A stretch of DNA of 64,000 nt from Leishmania mexicana MHOM/GT/2001/U1103. Its lineage: Eukaryota > Euglenozoa > Kinetoplastea > Trypanosomatida > Trypanosomatidae. Within the stretch, counting starts at the first letter, position 1; every line of letters starts with the position of its first letter. Under the pieces are notes generated by a model. The model worked only from the letters and a program-made list of their open reading frames with translations. It did no database searches and was not told the DNA's origin. Position numbers and translations under genes: made by a program. Positions 20,722-31,351 of the stretch are shown piece after piece. The stretch lies in NCBI RefSeq assembly GCF_000234665.1, contig NC_018312.1, positions 1,421,791 to 1,485,790 on the forward strand, in the 5' to 3' direction.

Positions 20722-22629
20722 ATGTTGAGCCGGCCAACGCGTCGCTGCCTGCTCACGGCAGTGTCCTCCGTGCCGAGCACTACTGCCGCCACCTCTTCGG
20801 GCGGCGTGTCGCGTGAGTCGGATGCGTCGGCGGTGAGGCGGTCGACTTTTGTCCAACCGGGGCTGGAGGGGCTGCGCATCGCTGCGTACGCGCCTACTGA
20901 GCCAGGCGTGCCGTCGTCGCGGCGCCGGCTTCCCGTGGCCATTGGTCACGTCGTCTCGCAGCTGTCGTCCCTTGTGTTCGCAGTAGACTTCGATGAAAGT
21001 CCACCACCGCCCTCCGTGTCGCTAGGATCGCGCGTCTATGTGGCCTACGAGCGGGAGGATGAGGACCCGACCTCGCAGCAGGGCGATGGAGGCGTGGGCG
21101 GTGCGCCGAGTCGCGTCTTCCTGGTGGGCGGCCTCGTCGTGCGAGTGAACCCTAATGGCACCTTGGGTGTCCTGCTGGACCACAACAAGGTGGATCTGGC
21201 GGTCCCACCGGAAAAGATAGCTGTGTCGGAGGGCGTGTGCAAATTCCTCAATCACTACAAGTACCTGCGGGTTGTGGAGTGGGTGCGCTCTGCCGGGCTC
21301 TCGGAGACGGACGACGTGGAGAGCACCGCGTGCATCCTGTACCACCGCGGCTGGCGGGCGGAGCGTCTGTACTTGATCGAGGCTTCTGACATCCGCAGCA
21401 TGACGCACCTGTCCCAGTGCGCCCGCATGTCGCTCATGGAGAAAGCAGAGTGGCAGCGTGATCACCACCGTCAGATGCGCAACATTCACAGGGAGCGTGT
21501 GAAGGAGCGGGACCGACGGTACATGTCTGCCAAGTACGCCGGCATCCTCTCCGCCAGCGTCGCCTTCTGCGGCGCCTTCTCGCTCTTCGGGTGGAACTAC
21601 AGGAACTACCTGACGCACCAGCGCTCCTACCAGATGCGCTTTGCGGTGAAAACGCTCTGCAAGAAGGTGCCTCCAGGAAGTGCAACCACCATCGGCGCGC
21701 CGCCAGCAGCGACGGGTGCGGAGACATCGACGTCGTCCTCCTCGGCACACCGCCTGTCGAAACACGTTCGCCGGGTGGTGCAGGAGCGATGGATTCGACA
21801 GGTATTTCACCGACTCGATACAGCGCACCCTCGTATCGTGGTTATCACCGGGTACTTTGGATGTGGAAAGAGTTCGCTGTGCAGCACTGCCATTCACGAG
21901 GAAGGCATGGCCGGCGTCTTCGTGGATGTGCGCAACAAGGAGGACACACTGCGCAGCATCATCAAGGCTCTTGGTGTGCCGCACGTTGAGGCCTGCGGCG
22001 ACCCCCTCGACTTCATCTCGGAAGCCTGCTACAAGGCCAAGTCCATCACAAATGGAAAGACACCCGTGATTGTCCTGAAGCTGCGTGAGGGGGATAGCCT
22101 GACGCATGTATACAACGAGGCGCTGACGTTGGCGTGCGATCGCCGCGCGTGCCACATCGTGGTTGAGGTGCCGCTTGAGTCGCTGACCACGACTAACACG
22201 TTGCTGCCGCGGTTGGATTTCTACACAGTCCCCAACTTCAGCCGCTCGCAGGCGTACGAGTACATTCAACATCGCCTCGACGCTCTCGGCATGGAGGTGT
22301 TTCTGAGCACCGTGGGCACGAACAGCAACGACTTGGATGAGCTGCTTGCTGCCGCACATCAGCACCATGTATCGCCGACGGAGTACACGAACGAAAAGCT
22401 TTTCAAGGCGATGCGCCGGCTGCAGACAGCGTGGGGCGACGATGCGCAGCTCAAGGCGGCTGTGAAGCGTCTGGCGCAGTTGCCATACGATGAAGGTCGA
22501 CACGAGGGTCTTGACGACAGCAGTTTCAGTCACCCATCACTGCGCGATGTGATCTTTTACAATTCTGTGCAGGATGTTTGGCTCTTCAAGAGCCAAGTGC
22601 TGCACACCGCCGCCTCCTGCTTGCTATGA
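20722..22629 (+). CDS. Tuzin (P-loop membrane protein), intact copy 2
   Basis: 635 residues. It aligns with the tuzin at 17581 over nearly the whole length. The N-terminus MLSRPTRRCLLTAVSSV is again Arg-rich and presequence-like. Then come NGTLGVLLDHNKVD, VEWVRSAGLSE, the AEWQRDHHRQMR and RERVKERDRRY motifs, and a membrane helix (about 272-292, GILSASVAFCGAFSLFGW). A Ser/Thr-rich linker precedes Walker A GYFGCGKSS (about 377-385, Lys383). The C-terminal half carries ALGVPHVEACGDPLDFI, VIVLKLREG, LLPRLDFYTVPNF and GTNSNDLDELLAA. The frame runs 279 codons further upstream, but only from this Met does homology to the paralogue begin. A role in nucleotide-dependent membrane remodelling or signalling is possible but unproven; the family function is not known. 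Confidence 0.9.
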   Translation: MLSRPTRRCLLTAVSSVPSTTAATSSGGVSRESDASAVRRSTFVQPGLEGLRIAAYAPTEPGVPSSRRRLPVAIGHVVSQLSSLVFAVDFDESPPPPSVSLGSRVYVAYEREDEDPTSQQGDGGVGGAPSRVFLVGGLVVRVNPNGTLGVLLDHNKVDLAVPPEKIAVSEGVCKFLNHYKYLRVVEWVRSAGLSETDDVESTACILYHRGWRAERLYLIEASDIRSMTHLSQCARMSLMEKAEWQRDHHRQMRNIHRERVKERDRRYMSAKYAGILSASVAFCGAFSLFGWNYRNYLTHQRSYQMRFAVKTLCKKVPPGSATTIGAPPAATGAETSTSSSSAHRLSKHVRRVVQERWIRQVFHRLDTAHPRIVVITGYFGCGKSSLCSTAIHEEGMAGVFVDVRNKEDTLRSIIKALGVPHVEACGDPLDFISEACYKAKSITNGKTPVIVLKLREGDSLTHVYNEALTLACDRRACHIVVEVPLESLTTTNTLLPRLDFYTVPNFSRSQAYEYIQHRLDALGMEVFLSTVGTNSNDLDELLAAAHQHHVSPTEYTNEKLFKAMRRLQTAWGDDAQLKAAVKRLAQLPYDEGRHEGLDDSSFSHPSLRDVIFYNSVQDVWLFKSQVLHTAASCLL

Positions 22630-23743
22630 GGCGGCGCAACACAGCGCGGATGAGAAAGCGGCGGCAAGCATCTGTGCACGTGCTGTGCGGGCCGTCGCTG
22701 ACGTACTGCTTCGGGGCAGGAGGGAGGGAAGAAAACAAAGTCGTGCGATGCACGGCTCATGTGGGCCCTCTCGGTGCATCAGGCGTTACTCAGTCCGATC
22801 GTTTGGGCAGGTGGCAGCGAGTTAGTAGCTGGGTGGTGGTGCTGCTGCCGTCGCGCTCGTCACTTTGGGGGGTGGTCGAGGACGCGCACAGCATCAACAG
22901 GCGAGGAAAAGAAAGAGAGACCGGTATACGGATCAACGGCGGCGTGTGACCTCGCACGGATCGTCTTCGTGACGTGTGAAATGGGCCTCTTACCTATTTG
23001 TGTATGTGTATGCCTTCTCGCTTTCACCACCACCACCCTTGCCCTCTCCCTTGCTCTTCCCTCCGCACCCCCGCCTCTCGGGTTGGCTGCCAGCGCGCCT
23101 TCACGTTCCGCTTCGCCATAGCGGTGCTCTCTCTCTTTCTCGCTCGCTCTCATCTCTTCGTGTATGGAGGCGGGTGCGGGACCAGTGCGGGCCCCTCCTC
23201 CTCAGTAAACGCACACACGTACGTACGTGCGCGCACGCAGAGACAGCAGACAGCACAGCTGTCCATTGGCGTGTGTGTGTGTGTGCGTGTGTGTCTGAAA
23301 AAGTGGGGCCGCTGCGTTGCTGCGGAAAGGCGCCACCGCATGAACGAGGAAGAGGAAGGAGGCAGCGAAAAAGATACGGTGCCACCTGTGACGCCGCTCG
23401 AGGTGCTGAGACCGTACCCACCACCACCACCCCGACGATGCGCTCTTATGCTACAAGTGCAGATACACACAAACACGCGCACGCAGATACGTATGCCAGC
23501 GCAGAGAGGTGCGGGCTTGCGTGCGTGACATGGTCACTTCCTCTTGCTTCTGCACACCTTAATCTTGATATCGAGCGAGTAAGAGCACCACTTTCACGGC
23601 AAAGCGCACGAAAGCGGTCTGCTCTATAGCAGTCAAGGTCCAGCCTCCGCCGCGCCGGCGCACCAGCGTACTGCTCTGTATGCGCGCTCAGTGACAGCTT
23701 GTGCGCTCCTCGACTCGCATCGCTACCTCTGCAGCTGCAAAGA
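22630..23743. other. Intergenic spacer after the second tuzin
   Basis: No gene is supported. A C/T-rich stretch at about 23020-23160 followed by AG dinucleotides could be the acceptor of the decayed tuzin downstream; a (GT)n run lies near 23272-23294. Confidence 0.6.
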
Positions 23744-25010
23744 TGGCACCATCACGTCTACCTGCGTGCGCCTTGATGACGTCGATCTCATCAGCTGCGT
23801 CGGCGCCACCGCCGCTGCCAAGCCTCCTTACGAGCGGCGTGCTGGTGAGTCGTTTTTTTTGATAACCGCGCGAGCGCCGCTGTTGCTGCCAGCGCCGGCG
23901 GCAGCATAGCATCCAAGGTTCCTGGAGCCGCCTACGCGGTTCACCTGCAGCACCTCTTTCTGCTGCTCATCATCGAGATTGGCTCTGACGTCCCCATCGA
24001 GCACGGTAAGGATGAGGAGTACGTCAGCGGCTTGGTGGGTGGTGTCTTGGCGCCCATGAACGGCAACGGAACGTGTGGGGTGCTGCTGGACAAAAGCGGC
24101 GTCGAGGTGACTGGTCCCATAGAAATGATGGTCCAACCAGAAGGCCGAGAGAAACTCGCAAGCAATGCTGAGCACCGCGAGGTGGTGGAGTCGCTTCACA
24201 CGGAGTGTGTGGCATACATTCGCAACGCGAGGGCGCATGCGTGTGCTGGATGGATCGGGGCGGCGTAGAGACCACCTCCAGCGGGGGCTGCATCGTCTAA
24301 AGAAGCGGATCGCAGAGCGCGACTTGCGCTTCAATCTCATCAAGTGCAACGGTGTAGTGAGCGTCTTGATCGCATTCTTGGGTACTCCCAATGTGTTGGG
24401 GCGGCACTTGATGCCTCACTTTAGTCAGCAGCGTGCGCCTCAGCGAGCCGCCGTCACTAACTCGTTCACGCCTTCTCCCACTCGCGACCATCACCCTCTC
24501 CTATTGCCTCATCAGTGTCGCGGCACATTACTCCGCATCACAGAAAAAAGAATGCGACTCCTCAGATGCTGCCACCGCATCCCCGCAGCGCCGTCCGCAC
24601 GAAGGTGCGCGGCGACCTGCTCGGCTTTGTGAAGGGGGCGTGTCGGATTGCCAAGGCTGCGAACGGCGAGACACCGCTCCTCATCCCAAGGCTGCGCGGG
24701 GGCAGTAGCGGGCGTGGGACGGTCGTCTGTGCGATCGCGCCCGGGAAGTGGCAATCGAGCCGCTGACCGTGGCGAGCGCTGGGCTGCCGCGCCGCGACGT
24801 CTGCGTGCGTCCCGTGCGCGGCCGCGACCAGGCGTTCCCCTACGCGCAGCACACGGTGTGGGCCCCGTCCTCCCCAGCCGCCCCATCGACATCATCGGAA
24901 CGAGCCGCAGCGATTTGGACGAGCCGTTTGCCGCCGTGCATCCAGGCCGCGGCGGGCAGCGCCGTGGAGGACACTGCGTCGCACGGTCCCGTGAGGGATG
25001 GGTGGCTGCT
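23744..25010 (+). pseudogene. Tuzin pseudogene (multiple frameshifts)
   Basis: It follows the intact tuzins in block order but across several frames. A basic N-terminus begins with MAPSRLPACALM. Then come GLVGGVLAPMNGNGTCGVLL (about 24027-24085, equivalent to the NGTLGVLLDHN block), RDHLQRGLHRLKKRIAERD (about 24270-24325, equivalent to RDHHRQM...RERVKERD), GDLLGFVKGACRIAKAANGE (about 24610-24670, equivalent to GDPLDFISEACYKAKSITNG) and IIGTSRSDLDEPFAAVHPG (about 24891-24947, equivalent to the GTNSNDLDELLAA block). The Walker A segment is not recognisable in any frame. The intact genes are about 1.8-1.9 kb, so this copy has also lost sequence. It is non-functional as a tuzin. Confidence 0.8.
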
Positions 25011-26044
25011 GCGCACGAGGCTTTTCCGCCCCGCTGCGCCGTTCCCCGGTGGTGATGGGGGTGGAGGGGAGTGGACGCTGATGGAGGGGGGGGCACCCTC
25101 ACATCCTCCGACTCGCACCCCCGCCCAGTCGCGCACATGCGGAGTCGCGGCTGCGGCGCCGGTGGTGCTGCGTGCCAGAGCCGCGACGGAGGAGGAGGTG
25201 TGTGTGTGTGTGTGTTTGTGTCGCTGTCTCTCCTCGCGCTGTCGTCGTGGATGTTTCTTCTGTTCTCTGGTGCTGTGAAGGGTGGCGCACGGGTGACGGG
25301 GTGGGCGGGCGGTGGCGGCGGTGCCGGATGGAGCGTGCTGGAGCCCTGCCGCACACGCACGCGCGCACCGCAGGCCTCACACAGGCGCGCGCGGGGCAGC
25401 GCAAGGGGAAAGAAAGCAACAGGCAACCGCGGGCGACGAGTTGCGCCACGGTGGCCCTTTGCGCTCTCTCCCCCCCCCCCGTGTCCCTCGTGCCGGCTGT
25501 GCGCCGCGGCGGCTGCTTCTCTGCCGAAGCTGAACGAGGGAGGGGGCAGAGACGAAAAGGGGGCGTGCGCTGTGGGCGCGAGGGCGGTGTGCGGCGCAGG
25601 AGGGGATCAGCGGCGGGGGAGGGAGGCCAGCAGGTAAGGCGCCCGTGAGGGGAGGCAAGGCTTGCCAGGAGGGTGGCAAGCAGTGCTCTCTGTCCACACC
25701 GCTTGCCCCCCTTCTCATGCGCCTCTGCCCCGTCTTCGCTGCCGCTGCGGCGCGCCTGTCGCGCACCGGCCCCCTCTCCCTATGTCTGTGTGCATGCCAC
25801 CAGGTGGCCCACCTGCCCCAGCCGTGCACGGCTCGCGGTCTCCTTTGCCCGTCTCCTCACCACTCCCCCACACACTTCTCGCTCTGCCTCTCCCCCTCTC
25901 CTCCCCGCCCCAAAACAAACACGCACGGGCAACCGCACAACACCACGAAGCGCGTGTGCACGCAGCAGCAACAAAGACATCCCCGTGCCAAGACTCGACT
26001 CTCCTCCGCACCCCCACTCGCCCCTTCCCATTCCTCCTCTCGTC
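25011..26044. other. Spacer between tuzin pseudogene and first amastin
   Basis: No gene is supported. G-rich sequence and a (GT)n run (about 25199-25216) lie in the first half, and a C/T-rich second half (about 25690-26045) leads into the amastin acceptor. Confidence 0.6.
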
Positions 26045-26070
26045 CACATCCGCTTTACACCCGTTTTCAG
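26045..26070 (+). promoter_or_regulatory. Probable spliced-leader acceptor of amastin A1
   Basis: A pyrimidine-rich stretch ends in CCGTTTTCAG, with the AG at 26069-26070, 16 nt before the start codon. It closely matches the expected trans-splice signal and supports the start at 26087. Confidence 0.65.
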
Positions 26071-26086
26071 GTGTGAAGGTGCGAAG

Positions 26087-26614
26087 ATGGCGTGCAGGTG
26101 CAGCATGATTCTCTACGCCCTTCTCCAGTTCCTCGCGTTTCTCTTTGTGCTGGTGGCTACGCCGATCGACATGTTTCGCCCGAAGGGTACGAGCAGGTTT
26201 GCCAGTACACAGTGCCTGACTTTGTGGGGTGAAAAGATGGAATGCTTCAACACGGTGTACACGAGGAGCTCCGACGAGCTGTGGGCGAACTGCACTGACC
26301 GCCGCATCGTGTTCCGCGCCTCCGAGGCACTTGCGGTCATTTCCATTTTCGTGTACGCGTTGGCTTTCATCCTCGGCTTCATTATGCTGTTCTGCTGCTT
26401 TTGCCTCCGCTGGGTCTGCCTGACGCTCAACATCATTGGCAGCGTCACCCTGAGCGTCGTCTGGGTACTCATGGTTGTGGTCTACTATACGGATGACGTC
26501 AATGGGTGTCAGAGACTGATGAAATGGTTCCAATTTGGTTTGGGCTTCATTCTTCTCGTGTCGGCCTGGTGCCTTGATGTACTCGGGATCCTCGATCTGC
26601 TGATTCTCTGCTAG
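26087..26614 (+). CDS. Amastin A1 (divergent, C-terminally shortened copy)
   Basis: 175 residues. Amastins are small four-helix surface glycoproteins abundant in the intracellular amastigote stage of Leishmania and T. cruzi. Helix 1 is at the N-terminus (MILYALLQFLAFLFVLVATP). The family signature CLTLWGEKMEC follows in the first extracellular loop, then three more hydrophobic helices (LAVISIFVYALAFILGFIML, LNIIGSVTLSVVWVLMVVVY, FILLVSAWCLDVLGILDLLI). It is the most divergent visible copy. The protein ends right after helix 4, while the others carry a hydrophilic tail. Reading on in frame past its TAG gives 17 codons and then a second TAG at 26666-26668, whose downstream bases match the stop context of A4-A6; an acquired stop is therefore likely. 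The frame is open far upstream, but the acceptor at 26070 fixes this start. Confidence 0.9.
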   Translation: MACRCSMILYALLQFLAFLFVLVATPIDMFRPKGTSRFASTQCLTLWGEKMECFNTVYTRSSDELWANCTDRRIVFRASEALAVISIFVYALAFILGFIMLFCCFCLRWVCLTLNIIGSVTLSVVWVLMVVVYYTDDVNGCQRLMKWFQFGLGFILLVSAWCLDVLGILDLLILC

Positions 26615-27850
26615 ATTAGACACGTTGACGACAAGGGAATCCCCGCCCAGGAGCCACCGCAGCAGTAGGAGGGAGAGCGCAGGGGGAAGCGGTGCTCATG
26701 TCAGCGAGAGAGGGAGCCAGGGCTGCGGCTTCCGGCCTCTGCCTCACACCGCCCTCTCTCTCGCGCTGCCCTGTCGTGCGTGCGCGTGCAGACGTGCGGC
26801 GCTCCCACACACACGGACACACAGACCCCAACACGCATCCCGAGGTGCCGCTCTCGCCCCTGTTGTCCGCGCGTCTCTCCTCGCGCGCTTTCCCCCATCG
26901 CAAGCGCTCCGGCGGTGTGGCGCGTAGGAGAGAAGATGGTGCGTTGTGCCGATGCCTTGCCTCTCCCGTGCTCACGTCGTGTCATGCGCGGCGCGTGCTC
27001 TCCTACGCTGCTTGCCTGCTCTCCATCCGCACAAGGATGTGCGTTGTGTAGATGGCCGCGCACATCCGGCGCCGGCAAGCCCGTCCATGCCCGCTTCCCC
27101 CTCCTCCTCTGAGCCCCCGCCCCCCCCCCTTCGCCTTCAGTGCCTTCTCGGAATGGCCCCCCTCACGCTCGCCCGGCGCACCCTTGGCGGAGCGGAGAAG
27201 CGAGATGGTGGCGCCGTCGCTGCCGGCTGGCGAATGGGCGAGGGAAAACGAGGGCGAAGGAGAGAAGAGCACGGCCGAAGCGGGAGGGGGAGGGAGGGAG
27301 GAGGCGCGGTGCCACAGGAGGCCGTGGTGGCGGGTGCTCAGGAGTCAGAGGGGCCTCTGCGCACACGCGCGAAACCGGAGAAGCGGCCGCGGCCCTTCGT
27401 CCTCTCCCGTTTTCCTGTGCTCGTCATACACGGCGTACGTGTGCGCAGGTGCATGCGGGCCTCCCCCTCCCCCTGCTGCCGGTGCCTCGTCCTCTCCTCT
27501 CTCCCCTGTGCGCGTTTTTGTTCGTCTTTTCGTTGCTTTCCTCTCTTTCTCTGCGTGCGTGAACACGCAAGAGGCCGATGGAGTGGATGGCGAAGCGAGC
27601 AGCGACAGCCGTGCGGCGGCCGCAGCAGGTGCACGCGCGCACACACGCACACACGAGGCAGAGAGGGGAATGAATGAAAGGAACGAGGAAGTGCAGAGCG
27701 GAAACAGCGCATGCGAAAAGGAAAAGATGAACAACGAACGAGAGACGTGGCTGCCTTCCCCCCTCTGTGACTCGTGTGCGTGTGTGCGCGCTTCGCCTCC
27801 CCATCCCGTCGCCTCTCCGGTACTTTCTTCTCTTTCTCACTACACCGCGG
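26615..27850. other. 3' flank of amastin A1
   Basis: No gene is supported. Just downstream of the stop, the sequence around CAGTAGGAGGGAGAG matches the stop-codon context of the other amastins. The rest diverges from the conserved 3' flank of later units but keeps the style of GC-rich sequence with pyrimidine tracts (about 27455-27560). Confidence 0.55.
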
Positions 27851-28360
27851 GATCCTCAAGGCTCCGATGAGAAGAGTCTTCACACCGTACAATGGAGTGC
27901 AGCGGCCTGAGGCGACTCAGGGGGAAGCATGGCATGCGAGCTGTGTGCATGGTCTCAAGTCCCTGGCCCGAAGCTGGCCGTCTTCCTCCCTGAGCCTATC
28001 CGGCATCTACCTGCACCCGGCCCCTATTACCTGCGCGGCGGGCGCCACCACCTCCGCCCACGAGCAGCACCCTGAGCGCGGCCCGCCCGGGTCCGAGGCA
28101 TGCAGTGCATCCGCGTCCGTCCGCCGCCCATCGCGCAGCACGCATCAGAAGACGGGACGAGGACGCACACGAGGAGCCGGTCAGACGCATGGCCCGATCC
28201 AGCGCCAGGCGGTTCGTCCTGGACGACCCGGAGTTAGCTGCAGTGCAACGGAGGTGGGCGGGCCGTATGCGGGCGTCTGCTTGTTGGCCTGCCTGCGATG
28301 GCGGGGCACGCTGCAAGCGCGCATTCCGTTGCCCCCAACACGCAGGCAAACGATAAGCAG
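27851..28360. repeat. SIDER-like degenerate retroposon, copy S0
   Basis: The most divergent member of a dispersed family of about 0.5 kb seen eight times in this window. The shared core is a block near GCGGCYTGAGGCG, then a GCATGGCAT motif, a CCTGGCCYG...GGCCAAC-type block and a later GTGCAACGGAGG block. Length, degeneracy and position downstream of amastin genes match SIDER elements (short interspersed degenerate retroposons) of Leishmania 3' UTRs. The identification is by memory of the family; orientation is not assigned. Confidence 0.55.
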
Positions 28361-28967
28361 AGCAAGAAGAGAATACACACACACAAAACGACCAATGCAG
28401 AGCGCACCGCATTCGCTTGCTCGCCAGACCGCCGCCGCCGGTCTCTTGTCTTCGTCTGAAAAGACGGCGTGCGTGCGCTTTTCTCCCCTTCCCCGTTGCC
28501 TTATTATTTTATGTTTTTCTCTGTGCCGTCTTCCGGCGCGCGCCTCTCGCTCTCGCTCCTCGACTCGTCCACCCCAACAGCGTCACCGCCGCCAGGGCCA
28601 CCACCCTCCCGCCACCCTCCCTTCCTCCGAGAGGAGGGGCGGAGGGGATGCCGAGCTCTGTGCTGCTGGCAATGGTCGGGCTGCGCTATGCGCGCGCGTG
28701 TGCGTTCTCGTGCGCCGGTGCATGCCCGTATATGTATGCGCATGCGTATGCACACACAGACAGACGCGCGTGCCTCCGGGCAGCGCAGCCTCTTTCTGTT
28801 TCCACCCCCCCCCTCACGTGCCCTTCTCTCCCCCTGTACGCACGTGTGTGCGGGTCGCCTGCGTCGCTTCTCCTCGCTCGCTGCCTCGTGCACTGCACAC
28901 GCGCACACACTCAGGCACGCCAATGCCCACATAAAGGTACGCGCTCTCGCACACTCAGCTGAGCGCA
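28361..28967. other. Spacer before tuzin relic
   Basis: No gene is supported. It contains pyrimidine-rich stretches (about 28470-28500 and 28800-28835) and (CA)n; a splice acceptor for the former tuzin may lie here. Confidence 0.5.
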
Positions 28968-29473
28968 ATGCTGAGCGGCATCGCCGGCATCCGTCTGTGC
29001 GCGGTGCGTGGGACAGGCGGCGCCGCTGCTGCTGCCCGTAGCTCTGGTGCGGCTGCGTCCGCGTCCCCCAACGCCCCCACGCGCCCGGGCGCCTCACCGG
29101 CAAGATGTCGGAGACGGCGCACCGGGTGAGGACCTTGCGGGCGGGCGGGAGGGGCCACGCCGGTGTGCTCCGTCGTGGCGACGCCGTGGTGAAGCGCAGT
29201 GCGACCTGCACGCTGCCCATGGACGCTGACGAGGTGGAGCTCTCTGTGGGGGCCCGCGCGCACGACCCGCACGACCCGCGCGACGCCGAGGCCATCGCGC
29301 TGATCCTGCTTAGCCGCGGCTGGCGGGTGGAGCGGCTGCGACTGCTGGGGGAGGCGGGCCTCTCGCCGTGTGTGTTTGCGTCGAAGCTGGAGCGGGGCAG
29401 CACTAGCGAGAGGGCGCAGCGGGTGAGGGAGGGGAGTCTTCGCCGTGCCCTGGCCCAGCACAAGGGCACCACG
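28968..29473 (+). pseudogene. Tuzin relic, 5' part, truncated by gap
   Basis: It opens with an ATG and an Arg/Ala-rich presequence-like N-terminus (MLSGIAGIRLCAVRG), which ends at a stop after about 50 codons. Homology resumes in another frame with AIALILLSRGWRVERLRLL (about 29296-29352), equivalent to the TACILYHRGWRAERLYLI block of the intact tuzin, and continues towards the AEWQRDHH region before the assembly gap. The NGTLGVLLD block is missing, so it is a decayed copy even without the part lost in the gap. Confidence 0.75.
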
Positions 29474-29573
29474 NNNNNNNNNNNNNNNNNNNNNNNNNNN
29501 NNNNNNNNNNNNNNNNNNNNNNNNNNNNNNNNNNNNNNNNNNNNNNNNNNNNNNNNNNNNNNNNNNNNNNNNN
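29474..29573. other. Assembly gap (100 N) inside the tuzin-amastin interval
   Basis: The left edge lies in mid-tuzin and the right edge just after helix 1 of an amastin. By comparison with other units, the end of the tuzin, the pre-amastin spacer and the amastin start are missing, so the true size must be well above 100 nt. Confidence 0.95.
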
Positions 29574-30129
29574 TCGATATGTTTACATCAAACCGGAACT
29601 GACCTCTGGCGACAGGGTGTGCGTCACGTTGTGGGGTGGAAAGATCGATTGCCGAAAGGCCCAGATTACAATCTCGTTGGACGAAGTGTGGGTGAATTGC
29701 CCGCGCGCCCGGAACAACTTCAGGCTTGCTCAGGTGTTCGCTATCATCTCTGCAATCGTGTACGGCTTTGCGTTCCTCTTCGGCTTCCTTTTGCTGTACT
29801 GCTGCTCTGGCTTCCGCTGGGTCTGCCTGGCGCTGAACATCGTGGGCGCTGTCACCGCTGGCTTTGTCTGGGCGCTCATGGTGATGACCTACAAAGTGCA
29901 CGGTCCAAAGTACGTGGAGCTGAGCAGATTCTTCAATTTCGGCACTGGCTTCGGTCTCTACGTGTGTGCCTGGGTGCTGGATATCCTCGACCTCATCTTC
30001 CTGCTGCTCCCGTGGCAACTCGGGGAATCCGGTGATAGTGAGGAGTCGAAGGAGCATACGGAGGTGATGGAGGAGGAAGAGTCAAAGCCAGAGGAGGAGG
30101 ACGTGGAGTCAAAGGTAACGGAGGAGTAG
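29574..30129 (+). CDS. Amastin A2, 5' end lost in gap, apparent 1-nt frameshift at the gap edge
   Basis: About 183 residues remain, from the first extracellular loop to the stop. The signature CVTLWGGKIDC, three downstream helices (LLYCCSGFRWVCLALNI region, GAVTAGFVWALMVMTY, YVCAWVLDILDLIFLLLPW) and a long Glu/Ser-rich acidic tail like that of A3 are intact. Only 8 nt after the gap the sequence has three T where A3-A6 have four in the DMFYIKP-type segment, which breaks the frame. As this is at a contig edge it may be a sequencing error, so I call it a partial gene and not a pseudogene. The start codon and helix 1 are not visible. Confidence 0.85.
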
Positions 30130-31351
30130 GAGGGAGAGTGCGGCAGGAATGCACGGTAGAGCTTAGCGGCAGCGCGGCAGCTCCACCGAGGCGTCGTCGT
30201 GGAGTGGCCTGATGAGCTGCTGCCTTCGGGACAGACGGAGGGCGCGGAGGCTGCGGACGCTGGCCTCGGCCTTTCGCCGGCACCCTCTCTCTCGCCGCCG
30301 CCTCGTGCGTGCGTGCGCGGCGCGGGTGACGCGTTGGCGATGCGGTGCAGCGGCGCACGCGCACCCTGCACGCACGTCGTGATGAGCCCCTCTCTGTTTC
30401 TGCGCTGCGGCGTCGGCTTCCCTGCTCGCGTGGTGCTGCTCGGCTGTCGGTGCGTGCGGGCTCCCTGTCGAGTGTCGATGTGGCTTCGCTGTCGAGTGCG
30501 CGTGCTGGCGTGATGACGGTTTCTGCGTGGCCGTCCTCGTCCTCTCCTGCGCGTGTCCTCTGCGCCGTGCCCGCCGCTCCGTCCGCTTTTGCCTGTGCTG
30601 CGCTGCACGGCGCCTTGCGCTCTGCAGTGGGCGACGCACCGTTAGCGGGGACGGGCGCACCGACGACCCTTTGTGAGCCGAAAGCGCGAGAGGGGCAGCG
30701 AGGGGATGCGACGGAGCGTGGCGGCGAGGGGAGTGGAGGGCAGGGGAGAGACGGACGCGCTTGAGAGAGCGGCGGGAGGCGCAGCGCCGCACCGCGTCTC
30801 GGTGGTGTGTCTCTCGCGTCCGCCGTTGCCGCCGCCCTCGCGTGTCTGCCTCACCCCCTGGCGCACACCGCACGGACTGCTCGAGGGGAGACGGGGTGCG
30901 CTGGTGTGGTGGTGGCGGGTGCAGGCGACACACCGGTGGACACGCAACGCCAGAGGGCGGCGATGGCAGGTCTTGCTCTTCTTCCTTCGCGCCTCATGCA
31001 CGCCCTACGTGTGCGCGCACGCGTAAGCACCCGCTGCTACACAGGAGGGCACCCCCGGCGTGCAGGGGAGTGCGGGGCCGGCGAGGCGTGTGGGAAGGCG
31101 GAGGCGGCTCCGATGCGGCTGCGGAGGCGACGTGACGTCGGGCATGTGCATGTGGCGCTTGCGCGTTGCTGCTCCCTGGAGCCATCCTGACGACCGCGCG
31201 TTGCGCTCCTCTCCGTCTCTCGTTTGTTTCCGGTTTCGCGTCGACGCGTGCCATCCCCTCGATGGGCTACTGTGCCGCACGGCGTGCGCGTGTGTGCGTT
31301 TGCCCGCCCCCCTGTAGTCGTTCATCTCCTTGTTCAGTGGATGCCGCCACC
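30130..31351 (+). other. Conserved 3' flank of amastin A2
   Basis: It starts with the stop context TAGGAGGGAGAGTGCGGCAG and is nearly the same after A3-A6, so it is part of the amplified unit and most likely the proximal amastin 3' UTR. Frames on both strands are open because stops are rare at this GC content; none has domain-like character. Confidence 0.6.
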
